This document shows, piece after piece, positions 8,371 through 18,352 of a stretch of DNA of 64,000 nt. The translations under genes were made by a program, and so were the position numbers. Source of the stretch: Thiobacillus denitrificans (GTDB lineage: Bacteria > Pseudomonadota > Gammaproteobacteria > Burkholderiales > Thiobacillaceae); assembly GCA_020723405.1 (NCBI GenBank), contig DYIY01000001.1, forward strand, positions 124,001 to 188,000, written 5' to 3'. Within the stretch, counting starts at the first letter, position 1. Each line of letters starts with the position of its first letter. The notes under the pieces were generated by a model. It ran no database searches, was not told the DNA's origin, and was given only the letters and a program-made list of their open reading frames with translations.

Positions 8371-9305
8371 ACATGCGCATGACTCACGGCTGGATCGATG
8401 CCCAGCACCGGGAGAACAAGCCCCAGGCCGTGACCATCGGCAACTTCGACGGCGTGCACCTGGGCCACCAGGCCATGCTGGCCCGGCTCACCGCCCGGGC
8501 CGCCTCGGTGGGGGCCTTGCCCACCGTGCTGACCTTCGAGCCCCATCCCCGGGAAATCTTCACCCCCGACGCAGCCCCCACCCGGCTCACCTCCCTGCGC
8601 GAGAAGTTGGAGATCCTGCGCAGCCTGGGGGCAGCCCACGTGCACGTGTGCCGCTTCACCAAGGCCATCGCCGCCGTGTCGGCGGAGGACTTCGTGCGCC
8701 GCATCCTGGTGGAGGGCCTGCAAGCCCGCTACGTGCTGGTGGGCGACGATTTCCGCTTCGGCGCCCGGCGTGCGGGGGATTTCGCCCTGTTGCAGCAACT
8801 GGGACAGCAATACGGTTTCGAGGCGGAAGCCCTGCACACCGTGGAAGCCGCCGGCCAGCGGGCCTCCAGCACCGCCGTGCGCGAGGCCCTGGCCGCCGGC
8901 GACATGGCCACCGCCGCCCAGTTGCTGGGCCGGCCCTATTCCATATCCGGCCGGGTGGTGGGCGGCGACCAGTTGGGCCGCAAGATCGGCTACCCCACCG
9001 CCAACATCCAGTTGAAGCACAACCGTCCGCCCCTGACCGGCATTTTCGCCGTGCGCGTCCAGGGGCTGGATGAGCCGGACTGGCCCGGGGTGGCCAGCCT
9101 GGGCACCCGGCCCACGGTCCACGCCAACGGCCGGCCGACCCTGGAAGTGCATCTGTTCAACTTCGACCGGTCCATCTATCGCCGCCATCTGCGAGTGGAG
9201 TTCCTGCACAAGCTGCGGGACGAGGCGAAGTTTCCCAGTCTGGAGGCGCTGATCGCCCAGATTGGCGAGGATGCGCGGCAGGCGCGGGAGTTGTTGAATG
9301 CGTGA
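8367..9305 (+). CDS. ribF: Bifunctional riboflavin kinase / FAD synthetase
   Basis: 312 residues. The N-terminal FAD-synthetase nucleotidyltransferase motif GNFDGVHLGHQAML is near residue 28, followed by GDDFRFG and SSTAVREAL. The C-terminal flavokinase domain (GYPTANI, about residues 205-305) ends ELLNA. It converts riboflavin to FMN and FAD in the cytoplasm. An alternative ATG lies 6 bases downstream. It is coupled to vapC by a 4-base overlap and separated from ileS by an 842-base repeat-rich gap. Confidence 0.96.
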   Translation: MNMRMTHGWIDAQHRENKPQAVTIGNFDGVHLGHQAMLARLTARAASVGALPTVLTFEPHPREIFTPDAAPTRLTSLREKLEILRSLGAAHVHVCRFTKAIAAVSAEDFVRRILVEGLQARYVLVGDDFRFGARRAGDFALLQQLGQQYGFEAEALHTVEAAGQRASSTAVREALAAGDMATAAQLLGRPYSISGRVVGGDQLGRKIGYPTANIQLKHNRPPLTGIFAVRVQGLDEPDWPGVASLGTRPTVHANGRPTLEVHLFNFDRSIYRRHLRVEFLHKLRDEAKFPSLEALIAQIGEDARQARELLNA

Positions 9306-9320
9306 GGGGGCTTGGCTGCT

Positions 9321-9376
9321 TTTCTCCCCCCTTTGGAAAAGCCCCCTGGCGGGGATAAAGGGGGCGGGGGGGGATT
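9321..9376 (+). repeat. Short G-run/C-run dispersed repeat, copy 1
   Basis: Sequence of the type TTCTCCCCCCTTTGG...AAAGGGGG...GGGGGGGGATT just after ribF. A related copy in the opposite orientation lies at 9971-10013 and a third near 37718-37756. The two here bracket the larger inverted-repeat element, giving a nested palindrome-like layout. Confidence 0.6.
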
Positions 9377-9444
9377 CAACCCTTGGATTTGCCCACGTTC
9401 ATCGCGTAATGGAAGCAGCGTTGGCCGGGAGCGCCCGGCGGCGC

Positions 9445-9476
9445 GTTACTTTCTTTGCTCGTGCAAAGAAAGTAAC
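9445..9476. repeat. Left terminal hairpin, 14-bp stem
   Basis: GTTACTTTCTTTGC, loop TCGT, GCAAAGAAAGTAAC: perfect 14-base arms. Compared with the right copy the third pair is T-A instead of G-C, a compensatory change. Confidence 0.85.
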
Positions 9477-9873
9477 CAAAGAAAACACGCCCTGCTTCCG
9501 CCGAAATCCCCGGCCGGCGACCAGCGCCGAGGGCGGCTCGCAAACTCGCCCCGGCCATGCCGGGGCTCAGACAGCGCTCGCCGAAGGCCCCCTCGCCGCT
9601 GGCCACCGGCCGGCGGCGGCAGAAGGGGGGAAAAGCGGTGGGATGCGAAGGGTCTTGTGCTTTGCAAAGGTCTCCCTAGGCCACAGGGCTGCGCATTCTG
9701 GGGGTTTGGATTTTTGGGTCCCCTTGGCGCCGCCGAGTCTGGGGAAAGGGCTGGGGGGCTTTCGGCGAGTATGTTTGAGTCCCGGCGCAGCCGGGGCGAG
9801 TTACGCAGCCGCCCCAGCCCTTTCCCCAGGCGAGGGAACCCGAAGGGCGGCGACGTGGGGCGTGCTTTCTTTG

Positions 9874-9905
9874 GTGACTTTCTTTGCACGAGCAAAGAAA
9901 GTCAC
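9874..9905. repeat. Right terminal hairpin, 14-bp stem
   Basis: GTGACTTTCTTTGC, loop ACGA, GCAAAGAAAGTCAC: perfect arms. It is the inverted partner of the hairpin at 9445-9476, with the stem preserved by covariation. Confidence 0.85.
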
Positions 9906-9970
9906 GCGCCGCCGGGCGCCTCCCGGCCTATAACCTCAGCCAATCCATCCCGCTTGGGCAAGACCAAAAG

Positions 9971-10013
9971 CAAATCCCCCCCAGCCCCCCTTTTTCAAAG
10001 GGGGGAGAACCCA
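9971..10013 (-). repeat. Short G-run/C-run dispersed repeat, copy 2
   Basis: AAATCCCCCCCAGCCCCCC, TTTTTCAAAGGGGGGAGAAC: inverse orientation of the copy after ribF. The rest of 10014-10147, up to the ileS start, shows no gene; I see no clear promoter there either. Confidence 0.6.
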
Positions 10014-10147
10014 TACCGGCAAGACCCGGACGTACCAACTTCGGCACCGCTATCCGCACAAACAAGAAGCGTGACCACCTCCCGGCCAGCCCCCGCCCCA
10101 CACCCCATCTGATCCAATAAGCCACCATTGCAAGGCAAGGCAAGCAC

Positions 10148-12901
10148 ATGCCCGACTACAAAGACACCCTCAACCTCCCCGACACCCCCTTCCCCATGCG
10201 CGGCGATCTCGCCAAGCGGGAACCCGCCTGGGTCCAGGGCTGGCAGACCAGCAAGCTGTACGAGAAGCTCCGCGCCAACGGCCAGGGCCGGCCCAAGTTC
10301 ATCCTCCACGACGGCCCCCCCTACGCCAACGGCGACATCCACATCGGCCACGCGGTGAACAAGATCCTCAAGGACATCATCGTCAAGGCCAAGACCCTGG
10401 ACGGCTTCGATTCGCCCTACGTGCCGGGCTGGGACTGCCACGGCCTGCCCATCGAATTGCAGGTGGAGAAGACCCATGGCAAGGACACCCCGCCGGCCCG
10501 CTTCCGGGAACTGTGCCGGGAATACGCGGCCGGCCAGGTGGAGCGGCAGAAGGCCGACTTCATCCGCCTGGGGGTGCTGGGGGACTGGGACCGACCCTAC
10601 CTGACCATGGACTTCCGCTTCGAGGCGGACATCATCCGGGAACTGGGCAAGATCCAGGCCAACGGCCACCTCTACCTGGGGGCCAAGCCGGTACACTGGT
10701 GCGTGGACTGCGGTTCCGCCCTGGCCGAGGCCGAGGTGGAATACGAGGACAAGACCTCCCCGGCCATCGACGTGGCCTTCCCGGTGGCCGACTGTGCCGA
10801 CCTGGCCCGCCGGGTGGGCCTGCCGGTGGACGGGGACTGCCCGGCCTATGCGGTGATCTGGACCACCACCCCCTGGACCCTGCCCGCCAACCAGGCGGTG
10901 GCGGTCCACGCCGAGTTCGCCTACGACCTGGTGCGCACCCCCAAGGGCCTGCTCATCCTGGCCCGGGACCTGGCGGAAGCGGCCATCCGGCGCTACGGCT
11001 TCGAGACGGTGGAAACCATCGCCCAGGTGCCCGGCAGCGCCCTGGAAGGCCTGAAGCTGAACCATCCCTTCTACGACCGGGAAGTGCCGGTCATCACTGC
11101 CGACTTCGTCACCCTGGAGGCGGGGGTGGGCCTGGTGCACATCGCCCCGGGCCACGGCCACGACGACTACATCGCCGGCCTGAAATACGGCCTGAAGGTG
11201 GCCAATCCGGTGGGGGACGACGGCAAGTTCTACGCCGACACGCCCCTGCTGGGGGGCCTGTCGGTGTGGGCCGGCAACAAGAAGGTCATGGAGATCCTCG
11301 GCGAGAACGGCCGCCTGCTGGCCCAGGCGCCGCTCAAGCACAGCTACCCCCACTGCTGGCGGCACAAGACCCCCATCATCTTCCGCGCCACCCGCCAGTG
11401 GTTCATCGGCATGGACAAGGCCGGCCTGCGGGACCGGGCCATGAAGGCCGTGGACGAGACCGAGTTCTTCCCCGCCTGGGGCCGGGCCCGCCTGGAAGCC
11501 ATGATGAAGTCCCGGCCGGACTGGTGCGTGTCCCGCCAGCGCAACTGGGGGGTGCCCATGCCCTTCTTCGTGCACAAGTCCAGTGGCGAACTCCACCCCC
11601 GCACGCCGGAGTTGCTGGAAACCATCGCCCAACGGGTGGAACAGGCCGGCATCGAAGCCTGGTTCAGCCTGGACCCGAAGGAACTGCTGGGGGACGAGGC
11701 CGAGGACTACGTGAAGAACCGGGACACCCTGGACGTGTGGTTCGATTCCGGGGTCACCCACGCCTGCCTGCTCAAGGAGCGGGACGGCCTGCAACACCCG
11801 GCGGACCTCTACCTGGAAGGCTCCGACCAGCACCGCGGCTGGTTCCAGTCCTCCCTGCTCACCGGCTGCGCCACCGACGGCCACGCCCCCTACGCCGCCC
11901 TGCTCACCCACGGCTTCGTGGTGGACGGCAAGGGCATGAAGATGTCCAAGTCCAAGGGCAACGTCATCGCCCCGCAAAAGGTCATGGACACCTACGGCGC
12001 CGACATCCTGCGCCTGTGGGTGGCCAGCACCGACTACTCCGGCGAGCTGACCATCTCCGACGAGATTCTCAAGCGCACCGTGGACGGCTACCGGCGCATC
12101 CGCAACACCCTGCGCTTCCTGCTGGCCAACACCGCCGACTTCGACCCGGCCGGTCAATTGGCCCCCGCCGAGTGGCTGGAGATCGACCGCTGCGCCCTGG
12201 CCCTGACCCGGCAGATGCAGGAAGCGGTGCTGGCCGACTACCGGGTCTACAACTTCCACAGCGCCGTGCAGCGCCTGCACAACTTCTGTTCCGAGGACCT
12301 GGGCGCCTTCTACCTGGACATCCTCAAGGACCGGCTCTACACCACGGCCAGGGCCGGCCGTCCCCGGCTGGCGGCGCAAAGCGCCCTGTGGCACATCACC
12401 CACTCCCTGACCCGGCTGCTGGCGCCCATCCTGTCCTTCACCGCCGAAGAGGTATGGAGCCTGATCTGCAAATCGGACAGCGTCTTCCTCTCGGTCTGGC
12501 ACGATCTGCCCGCCCAGGCCGATGCAGGGGACCTGCTGGCCCGCTGGGGCCGCCTGCGGGAACTGCGCGGCCAGGCCCTCAAGCGCATCGAGGAACTGCG
12601 GGTGGCGGGCCAGGTGGGTTCCTCCCTCCAGGCCAGCGTCACCTTCAAGGCCGAAGGCCGGGATCTGGACCTCCTCTCCGCCCTGGGAGACGACCTGCGT
12701 TTCCTGCTCATCACCTCGGCCGCCCGGGTGGAGGCCGGCAGCGGCGAGACCACGGTGGAAGTGGCGGCCCTGGGCCACGAGAAGTGCGAGCGCTGCTGGC
12801 ACGTGCGCCCCGACGTCAACGCCGACCCGGCCCACCCGGGCCTGTGCGGCCGCTGCGTGAGCAACCTCCACGGCGAGGGCGAGCCCCGTGAGCATGCCTG
12901 A
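10148..12901 (+). CDS. ileS: Isoleucyl-tRNA synthetase
   Basis: 917 residues, class Ia synthetase. HIGH motif in [15 protein letters not shown] (about residue 65), KMSKS in [11 protein letters not shown] (about 597), editing domain between, anticodon-binding domain after. A C-terminal zinc finger has CERCW and CGRC cysteine pairs. It charges tRNA-Ile with isoleucine and clears mischarged valine. It heads ileS-lspA-fkpB-ispH; the 3' end overlaps lspA by 14 bases. Confidence 0.98.
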   Translation: MPDYKDTLNLPDTPFPMRGDLAKREPAWVQGWQTSKLYEKLRANGQGRPKFILHDGPPYANGDIHIGHAVNKILKDIIVKAKTLDGFDSPYVPGWDCHGLPIELQVEKTHGKDTPPARFRELCREYAAGQVERQKADFIRLGVLGDWDRPYLTMDFRFEADIIRELGKIQANGHLYLGAKPVHWCVDCGSALAEAEVEYEDKTSPAIDVAFPVADCADLARRVGLPVDGDCPAYAVIWTTTPWTLPANQAVAVHAEFAYDLVRTPKGLLILARDLAEAAIRRYGFETVETIAQVPGSALEGLKLNHPFYDREVPVITADFVTLEAGVGLVHIAPGHGHDDYIAGLKYGLKVANPVGDDGKFYADTPLLGGLSVWAGNKKVMEILGENGRLLAQAPLKHSYPHCWRHKTPIIFRATRQWFIGMDKAGLRDRAMKAVDETEFFPAWGRARLEAMMKSRPDWCVSRQRNWGVPMPFFVHKSSGELHPRTPELLETIAQRVEQAGIEAWFSLDPKELLGDEAEDYVKNRDTLDVWFDSGVTHACLLKERDGLQHPADLYLEGSDQHRGWFQSSLLTGCATDGHAPYAALLTHGFVVDGKGMKMSKSKGNVIAPQKVMDTYGADILRLWVASTDYSGELTISDEILKRTVDGYRRIRNTLRFLLANTADFDPAGQLAPAEWLEIDRCALALTRQMQEAVLADYRVYNFHSAVQRLHNFCSEDLGAFYLDILKDRLYTTARAGRPRLAAQSALWHITHSLTRLLAPILSFTAEEVWSLICKSDSVFLSVWHDLPAQADAGDLLARWGRLRELRGQALKRIEELRVAGQVGSSLQASVTFKAEGRDLDLLSALGDDLRFLLITSAARVEAGSGETTVEVAALGHEKCERCWHVRPDVNADPAHPGLCGRCVSNLHGEGEPREHA

Positions 12902-13397
12902 CCGGCCCACCCCGGGGGGGGAGGAAAAGTCCGGCCTCTCCTGGCTGTGGCTGGCCCTGGTGGTCCTGGCCCTGGACCAGCTCACCAAGCTGGCGGTCAC
13001 GGCCAATCTGGCCCCCTACCAGGACGTGATCCCCCTCACCGGCTTCTTCAACCTGGTCCACGTGCACAACACCGGCGCCGCCTTCTCCCTGTTCGCCGAC
13101 CAGCCGGGCTGGCAGCGGGGTTTCTTCCTGGCGGTGGCCCTGGCCGCCTCGGCCTTCATCCTCCACCTGCTGCGCAAGACCCGGGGCAAGCCCCTGTTCT
13201 GCGGCGCCCTGGCCCTGGTGCTGGGGGGCGCGGTCGGCAACGTCATCGACCGGCTGCTCTACGGCCACGTCATCGACTTTCTGGATGTCCACGCCCTGGG
13301 CTGGCACTGGCCCGCCTTCAACGTGGCCGACTCGGGCATCACCGTGGGCGCCGTGCTGCTGGTGCTGGACAGCCTGCGCAAGGAGCCCGGCCGGTGA
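12888..13397 (+). CDS. lspA: Lipoprotein signal peptidase (signal peptidase II)
   Basis: 169 residues from the GTG at 12888; an ATG two codons later is an alternative. Four hydrophobic segments. Catalytic aspartates lie in [18 protein letters not shown] and [11 protein letters not shown], with the conserved [14 protein letters not shown] before them. It cleaves prolipoprotein signal peptides in the inner membrane after diacylation. It overlaps ileS upstream and fkpB downstream (GTGA), so all three are coupled. Confidence 0.97.
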   Translation: MSMPDRPTPGGEEKSGLSWLWLALVVLALDQLTKLAVTANLAPYQDVIPLTGFFNLVHVHNTGAAFSLFADQPGWQRGFFLAVALAASAFILHLLRKTRGKPLFCGALALVLGGAVGNVIDRLLYGHVIDFLDVHALGWHWPAFNVADSGITVGAVLLVLDSLRKEPGR

Positions 13398-13822
13398 GCG
13401 GCATCCGTCCCGGCAGCCGGGTGACCCTGCACTACCGCCTGGCCTGCCAGGACCAGGTCCTGGTGGATACCTTCGCGGACCAGGAAGCGGAAACCTTCAT
13501 CCTGGGCGGCGGCGACATCGACCCGCGCCTGGAAGCCCTGCTCCTGGACCTGGTGGCCGGGGACCGGCGCACCTGGAACCTGGACCCGGGCGAGGCCTTC
13601 GGCCACCTGGACCCGGCCCTGGTCCACGACCTGCCCCGCCAGGATTTCGCCCCGGATACCGAACTTCGCGAGGGCCTGCAGATGGCCTTCCATCTGCCCA
13701 ACGGCCAGAGCCTGAACGGCATCGTCCGGGAGATCAGCCCGGACACGGTGCGGGTGGACTTCAACCACCCCCTGGCCAGCCTGCCCGTGGACTTCGAAGT
13801 CCAGATCCTGGCCGTGGAATGA
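13394..13822 (+). CDS. fkpB: FKBP-type peptidyl-prolyl isomerase FkpB (SlpA)
   Basis: 142 residues with a GTG start overlapping the lspA stop. It has the FKBP core ([12 protein letters not shown]...[20 protein letters not shown]) with an inserted flap ([19 protein letters not shown]) as in SlyD-like proteins, but no His-rich tail. It catalyses prolyl cis-trans isomerisation and acts as a chaperone in the cytoplasm. The lspA-fkpB-ispH order is widespread in proteobacteria. It is one of two SlyD-type proteins in the window (see slyD). Confidence 0.92.
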   Translation: MSGIRPGSRVTLHYRLACQDQVLVDTFADQEAETFILGGGDIDPRLEALLLDLVAGDRRTWNLDPGEAFGHLDPALVHDLPRQDFAPDTELREGLQMAFHLPNGQSLNGIVREISPDTVRVDFNHPLASLPVDFEVQILAVE

Positions 13823-13841
13823 CCCCATAGGACGTCCCCTC

Positions 13842-14768
13842 ATGCCCCAGACCATCCTCCTCGCCAACCCCCGGGGCTTCTGCGCCGGCGTGGACCGGGC
13901 CATCGCCATCGTCGAGCAGGCCCTGAAGAAATTCGGCCCGCCCATCTACGTGCGCCACGAAGTGGTGCACAACAGGTTCGTGGTGGACAACCTGAAAGCC
14001 CAGGGGGCCCGCTTCATCGAGGATCTGGCCGAGGTACCGGCCGGCGCCACCCTCATCTACAGCGCCCACGGCGTGCCCCTGTCGGTGCGCCGGGAGGCGG
14101 AAGCCCGGGGCCTGCGGGTGTTCGACGCCACCTGTCCCCTGGTCACCAAGGTCCACGTGGAAGTGAAGAAGATGCGCGAAGCGGGCCTGGAGATCGTGAT
14201 GATCGGCCACAAGGGCCACCCGGAAGTGGAAGGCACCATGGGCCAGTCCACCACCGGCATGTATCTGGTGGACAAACCCGAAGACGTGGATGCCCTGCAG
14301 GTCGCCGACCCGGACAACCTGGCCTACGTGACCCAGACCACCCTGTCGGTGGACGACGCGGCGCGCATGGTGGCGGCCCTGAAGGCCCGTTTTCCCGCCA
14401 TTCGCGGGCCCAAGAAGGACGATATCTGCTACGCCACCCAGAACCGCCAGGACGCTGTAAAGAAACTGGCGGCCGACTGCGATCTGGTCATCGTGGTGGG
14501 CTCCCCCAACTCCTCCAACTCCAACCGGCTGCGGGAAGTGGCCCGCAACCTGGGGCGGGACGCCTACATGGTGGACGACGCCGGGCAGATCGACCCGGCC
14601 TGGCTGGTCGGCAAGACCCGGGTGGGCATCACCGCCGGGGCCTCGGCGCCGGAAGTCCTGGTGGAAGGCGTCATCCAGCGTCTGGGGGAACTGGGGGTGA
14701 CCCAGGTACGGGCCCTGGAGGGGATCGAGGAGACAGTGAACTTCCCTCTGCCCAAGGGCCTGGCTTAG
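13842..14768 (+). CDS. ispH: 4-hydroxy-3-methylbut-2-enyl diphosphate reductase
   Basis: 308 residues. The N-terminal iron-sulfur cysteine is in [14 protein letters not shown]; further conserved blocks are [29 protein letters not shown] and [10 protein letters not shown]. It carries out the last MEP-pathway step, HMBPP to IPP/DMAPP. The pathway partner ispG lies at 50-51.6 kb. It begins 19 bases after fkpB and ends the ileS operon. Confidence 0.98.
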   Translation: MPQTILLANPRGFCAGVDRAIAIVEQALKKFGPPIYVRHEVVHNRFVVDNLKAQGARFIEDLAEVPAGATLIYSAHGVPLSVRREAEARGLRVFDATCPLVTKVHVEVKKMREAGLEIVMIGHKGHPEVEGTMGQSTTGMYLVDKPEDVDALQVADPDNLAYVTQTTLSVDDAARMVAALKARFPAIRGPKKDDICYATQNRQDAVKKLAADCDLVIVVGSPNSSNSNRLREVARNLGRDAYMVDDAGQIDPAWLVGKTRVGITAGASAPEVLVEGVIQRLGELGVTQVRALEGIEETVNFPLPKGLA

Positions 14769-14799
14769 CCCTTCGTGACCTTCCCTGGCGCGTCGCCGC

Positions 14800-16308
14800 C
14801 TACTCCAGCACCGGCAACTGCAGTTCCAGGCTGAAGCGGCTGCCCCGGCCCGGCTCGCTGTCCAGTTGCAGCACCCCGTCCAGGGCTTCACTCAGGCGTC
14901 GGGCCAGGCTGAGCCCCATGCCCGTGCCGCCATGGCGGCGGGTGATGCTGCCGTCGCCCTGGGTGAAGGGCCGGTAGATGCGTTCCCGCTGGGCTTCGGG
15001 GATGCCGGGTCCCGTGTCCGCGACGGCGAAGCGCAGTCGCCGCCCCTCCGGTGCATCCCCCAGGTCCTCGCCGGACAGGACCACGGCCCCCCGGTCGGTG
15101 AACTTCACCGCATTGTCCAGCAGGGCTGTCAGGATCCGTTGCAGGGCATCCATGTCGCCGCTCACCAGCAGGGGCAGGTCCCCCATCTCGCAGCGCAAGT
15201 CCAGGCCCTTGGCCGCACAGGCCTTGGCGTGGCGGGCTAGCAGACTGTCCAGCAGCATGGCCGGGCAGAACTCCTGCTCCTGGCGCACGTAGCGGCCTGC
15301 TTCGAGGCTGGCGAAATCCAGGATGTCGTTGAGGATGACGAGCAACTGCCGGGCCGAATCCAGGATGGTCCGGGCGAAGTCGGCCTGTTCCGCGTCCAGG
15401 TCCGTGCCCAGCAGCAGTTCCCCCATGCCGATGATGCCGTTCATGGGTGTGCGCAACTCGTGGCTCATGTTGGTGATGAACTCGCTCTTCAACCGGCTGG
15501 CTTCCTCGGCCAGGGTCTTGGCCTCGAGCAGGGAAGCTTCGTGGGCCTTGCGCCGGGTGATGTCGAACACCATGGCCAGGACTGCCTCCTTGCCGAAATA
15601 GTTGGCCGGGTACAGCCGCAGTTCGGCGGGGAACGGCGTGGGGGTGCCCGCCTGGTCACGCCGCAGCGCGGCGAATTCCAGACGTTTGGTCCGGCCTTGC
15701 AGGGCCTCGTGGAGAGGGGTGGCCAAGTCCAGCCCCTGGCCTTCGGCCGCCAGGCTGTCCAGAGTCTTGCCGAGGAAATGGGGGGGTGGATGGCCGAACA
15801 CCCGCTGGGCTCCCTGGTTGGCGTCCAGCACCTTGCCGTTGCCCCCGAGGAAGAGGATGGCATCGCTGACCCCGTCCAGCAGGGAGCGGAAACTGCGCAC
15901 GCTGGCATTGAAGGCCTTGGCCTGGCGGTTGCGCTCCGTGGCATCGGCCACCAGCACCGCCACTGCATCCTGTCCCACGCCCCGCACCACTACCTGGGCG
16001 GGAAAGGTCAGGCCGTCGCTGCGCAGGAAGACTTCCTGTTCAGAACGCAGCACGGCGGAGGGATCGGCCTTCACCCGGGCCAGCACCTGGTCCCAGGGCG
16101 GCAGGCCGAGCATGGCACCCCGGCGCAACACCTCCCCCACCGGCTGGCCCAGCAGTCTGGCCGGCTCGGCGCGCAGGAGACGGGCCAGGGTGTCGTTGAC
16201 GTGCAGGCAACGGCCCCGCTCGTCCAGGCCCAGCACCCCCTGGCCCAGGGTTTCCAGCAGTACGAAGCCATCCGTGGCGAAGGCCATGCCAGCCGGGCGG
16301 GAATCCAT
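14800..16308 (-). CDS. PAS-domain sensor histidine kinase (soluble)
   Basis: 502 residues; the ATG at 16308 is chosen for its AGGAGGT ribosome site. Two PAS-like domains (about 15-123 and 138-252), a short helix, then HisKA with the phospho-accepting His in NMSHELRTPMNG (about residue 283). The HATPase has DNAVKF, DTGPGIP and GTGMGLSLA. There are no membrane segments and no receiver domain, so it is probably a cytosolic sensor signalling to an unlinked regulator. Ligand unknown. Convergent with ispH. Confidence 0.88.
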   Translation of the reverse strand: MDSRPAGMAFATDGFVLLETLGQGVLGLDERGRCLHVNDTLARLLRAEPARLLGQPVGEVLRRGAMLGLPPWDQVLARVKADPSAVLRSEQEVFLRSDGLTFPAQVVVRGVGQDAVAVLVADATERNRQAKAFNASVRSFRSLLDGVSDAILFLGGNGKVLDANQGAQRVFGHPPPHFLGKTLDSLAAEGQGLDLATPLHEALQGRTKRLEFAALRRDQAGTPTPFPAELRLYPANYFGKEAVLAMVFDITRRKAHEASLLEAKTLAEEASRLKSEFITNMSHELRTPMNGIIGMGELLLGTDLDAEQADFARTILDSARQLLVILNDILDFASLEAGRYVRQEQEFCPAMLLDSLLARHAKACAAKGLDLRCEMGDLPLLVSGDMDALQRILTALLDNAVKFTDRGAVVLSGEDLGDAPEGRRLRFAVADTGPGIPEAQRERIYRPFTQGDGSITRRHGGTGMGLSLARRLSEALDGVLQLDSEPGRGSRFSLELQLPVLE

Positions 16309-16414
16309 GGCTACCTCCTGCGACAGGGTGGGTGTAGAGCCCTGTAGATCGGCTTGCCGGAGTAATCCTTGAGGGTAAATGTCCAGCCGGGCCCCTCTGG
16401 ATACACTCGGGCCC

Positions 16415-16705
16415 ATGATCACCCAGCCCAGCCAGCCCTTCGACATCGTTGCCGGCCACTTCTACAGCAACGGCGCCTATGGCCGTTCCTGGGGGGTCCG
16501 CCAGGTGGTGGCGTTCTCCCTGGACGACGAGAGCGGCGAGGAAACCGTGACCTTCCGCGGCATGGCCGGCACCTGCCGACGCAAGCAGGGCAGTTGCACC
16601 CTGGACGAGTTCCGCCGCTGGGCCCGCTACCAGGTGGCCCTCAACGAGAACAGTTGGCAGCGGGTCGGTTACTTCGAAGAAGCCTGGCCGGAAGAAGAGG
16701 ACTGA
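16415..16705 (+). CDS. Hypothetical protein, 96 aa
   Basis: From the ATG at 16415, soluble, no signal peptide. Features: FDIVAGHFYSNGAYGRSWGVRQV, two cysteines (GTCRRKQGSC) and an acidic tail EEAWPEEED. I do not recognise the family. An in-frame upstream ATG at 16379 is less likely because it lies within the kinase leader. It overlaps the convergent znuB-like gene by 37 bases. Confidence 0.55.
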   Translation: MITQPSQPFDIVAGHFYSNGAYGRSWGVRQVVAFSLDDESGEETVTFRGMAGTCRRKQGSCTLDEFRRWARYQVALNENSWQRVGYFEEAWPEEED

Positions 16706-17424
16706 GCCAACAGGCTGACGGCCACCAGGGCCAGCACGATGGCCGCCCCGGCGGGCAGGTCGAACAGGGCGGACGCGAGCAGGCCCAGGCCATAGCCCGC
16801 CAGCCCCGCCAGCCAGCCCCGGAGCAGGCCCCGGCCGGCGGCCAGGGCCGGCACCACCAGGCTGGCGAACACCAGATAGACCCCCACCACCTGCACCGAG
16901 GCGGTGATGCACAGGGCGAACAGCAGGTAGAAACCCCGTCCCGAATGGCGCCAGCCCAGGCCGAACCAGGCCCCCAGCATGATTCCGGTGATGCTGGCCA
17001 GGGGCAGCAGGCTGTCCCAGGTGCTCCAGAGGATCTGGCCCACCAGCAGGTCCTGCAGATGTTCCGCCCCGTGGGGATCGTGGCTCATGACCAGCAGGGC
17101 GGCACAGGCGGCCACCACGAAACTTACGCCGATGACCGCTTCCTGGCGGGCCGGTTGGCGAGCTTCCCGCCAGTGCAGGAAAGCGGCCCCCAGCAGGGCG
17201 GCGGCCACGGCCCCGGCCTGGACCAGCCAGGGGCCCGCCTCCTCGCCCCCGATGGCGCGGACCAGGATGGCCCCCAGGCCGGCCATCTGGGCGATGGCCA
17301 GGTCCAGAAACAGGATGCCCCGGGCCAGCACCGTGAGCCCCAGGGGCACGTGGCTGGCCAGCACCAGGGCGCCGGCCGCCAGGGCGGGCAGCAGCAGGAC
17401 CGGGTCCAGGCCGTCCAGGGTCAC
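16669..17424 (-). CDS. Zinc/manganese-type ABC transporter permease (ZnuB-like)
   Basis: 251 residues with 7-8 hydrophobic segments. It shows the ABC-3 family blocks GILFLDLAIAQMAGLGAI and QDLLVGQILWSTW, and VYLVFASLVVPALAAGR. It imports divalent metal in partnership with the binding protein directly upstream, whose stop overlaps this GTG start by 4 bases. No ATPase gene is adjacent. The C-terminus (SSSSGQASSK) is disordered and overlaps the convergent small gene. Confidence 0.85.
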   Translation of the reverse strand: MTLDGLDPVLLLPALAAGALVLASHVPLGLTVLARGILFLDLAIAQMAGLGAILVRAIGGEEAGPWLVQAGAVAAALLGAAFLHWREARQPARQEAVIGVSFVVAACAALLVMSHDPHGAEHLQDLLVGQILWSTWDSLLPLASITGIMLGAWFGLGWRHSGRGFYLLFALCITASVQVVGVYLVFASLVVPALAAGRGLLRGWLAGLAGYGLGLLASALFDLPAGAAIVLALVAVSLLAQSSSSGQASSK

Positions 17425-18329
17425 TGGAGGCCGGCCTTCAACTGGGCCACCAGGCTGTCGAACAGCCCGAACAGATCGGCGCTGGCCGGGGAATCCCCGA
17501 CGCTGTAAGGCAGGGTCAGGGCCGGCACTCCGGCCTTCTCGGCCAGCCAGTCGCCCGCCCGGGGCGACAGATAGGCCGCCCGCAGGATGCCCCGGGCCGG
17601 CTGGGCCTTGAGGGTCTCCAGCAAGCGGGCGAGATGGGCGGCGGAAGGCTCCACACCCGGCTTGGGTTCCAGGTCGGCCACCACCCGCAGCCCCAGCCAG
17701 TCGGCCAGATAGGTCCAGCTCCTGTGCTGGACCACTACCGGCAGGCCGCGCAGGCTCGCCGCCTCCTTCTCCCAGCGGGCGATGGCGGTCTGCATGCGGC
17801 TGGCGAAGGCGGCCCGCCGGGCGGCATAGTCGGCGGCGCCGGCCGGATCCAGTTCCGCCAGGCGGCGGGCCAGGGCCTCGGACACGAGCAGCAGATTGCG
17901 CGGGTCCAGATGCACGTGGGGATTGCCGGCGGCATGCACGTCCCCCATGGAACGATCCACCCGGGCCGGCTTTTCCAGGAGGCGCAGATGGCGGGTGGCC
18001 TCGAAGTGGCCGGGCTGGCCCGCCTGCACCCGGGGGTTGCCCGACTCCCGCAGCAGCAGGGGCAGCCAGCCCACTTCCAGGTCGGCCCCGCTGCACACCA
18101 CCAGGTCCGCGTTGCGGGTCCGGGCGATCAGGGAGGGACGGGCCTCGATGTGGTGGGGATCCTGGCGGGCCGTGGTGGCACTGGTGACCTTCGCCCGATC
18201 CCCGGCCACCTCCGCAACCAGGGCCGCCCATTCCGGCTCGCAGGCCAGCACGTTGAGGGCCGCCCGGGACGGCTGGGCGGTAAGCAGCAGCCCCATCAGA
18301 ACAACCGCGAACAGATTTCGCATCAGCAT
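17421..18329 (-). CDS. Periplasmic zinc-type metal-binding protein (ZnuA-like)
   Basis: 302 residues. Signal peptide MLMRNLFAVVLMGLLLTAQPSRA, AAGGAG six bases before the ATG. Candidate metal ligands: DPHHIEARP, GNPHVHLDPRN and QHRSW. The cluster-9 solute-binding helix follows the DPRN motif. It lacks the long His-rich loop of E. coli ZnuA. It delivers zinc (or manganese) to the downstream permease. Cluster order is small CxxC protein, porin, this gene, permease. Confidence 0.85.
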   Translation of the reverse strand: MLMRNLFAVVLMGLLLTAQPSRAALNVLACEPEWAALVAEVAGDRAKVTSATTARQDPHHIEARPSLIARTRNADLVVCSGADLEVGWLPLLLRESGNPRVQAGQPGHFEATRHLRLLEKPARVDRSMGDVHAAGNPHVHLDPRNLLLVSEALARRLAELDPAGAADYAARRAAFASRMQTAIARWEKEAASLRGLPVVVQHRSWTYLADWLGLRVVADLEPKPGVEPSAAHLARLLETLKAQPARGILRAAYLSPRAGDWLAEKAGVPALTLPYSVGDSPASADLFGLFDSLVAQLKAGLQ

Positions 18330-18352
18330 GTCACGCTCCTTTCCGAGCAGGC

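Larger units (their letters stand above)
9421..9930. mobile_element. About 510-bp inverted-repeat element (MITE-like), non-coding
   Basis: The two ends (9421-9491 and the reverse complement of 9859-9930) match over about 72 bases with only a few differences and one indel. The next about 150 bases of each arm are also related in inverted orientation (ACTCGCCCCGGC...CTCGCCGAA blocks). Each end carries a perfect 14-bp hairpin. No transposase motif or credible gene is seen; the open frames are arginine/proline-rich artefacts of composition. It fills most of the 842-base gap between ribF and ileS. Confidence 0.65.

Noticed and set aside
9298-10112. Long open frames on both strands between ribF and ileS
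   Set aside because: Arg/Pro/Gly-rich products read through inverted repeats; no ribosome sites, and equivalent peptides arise from both arms of the repeat.
16309-16446. N-terminal extension of the PAS histidine kinase
   Set aside because: AGGAGGT precedes the ATG at 16308; the extension has no conserved features.
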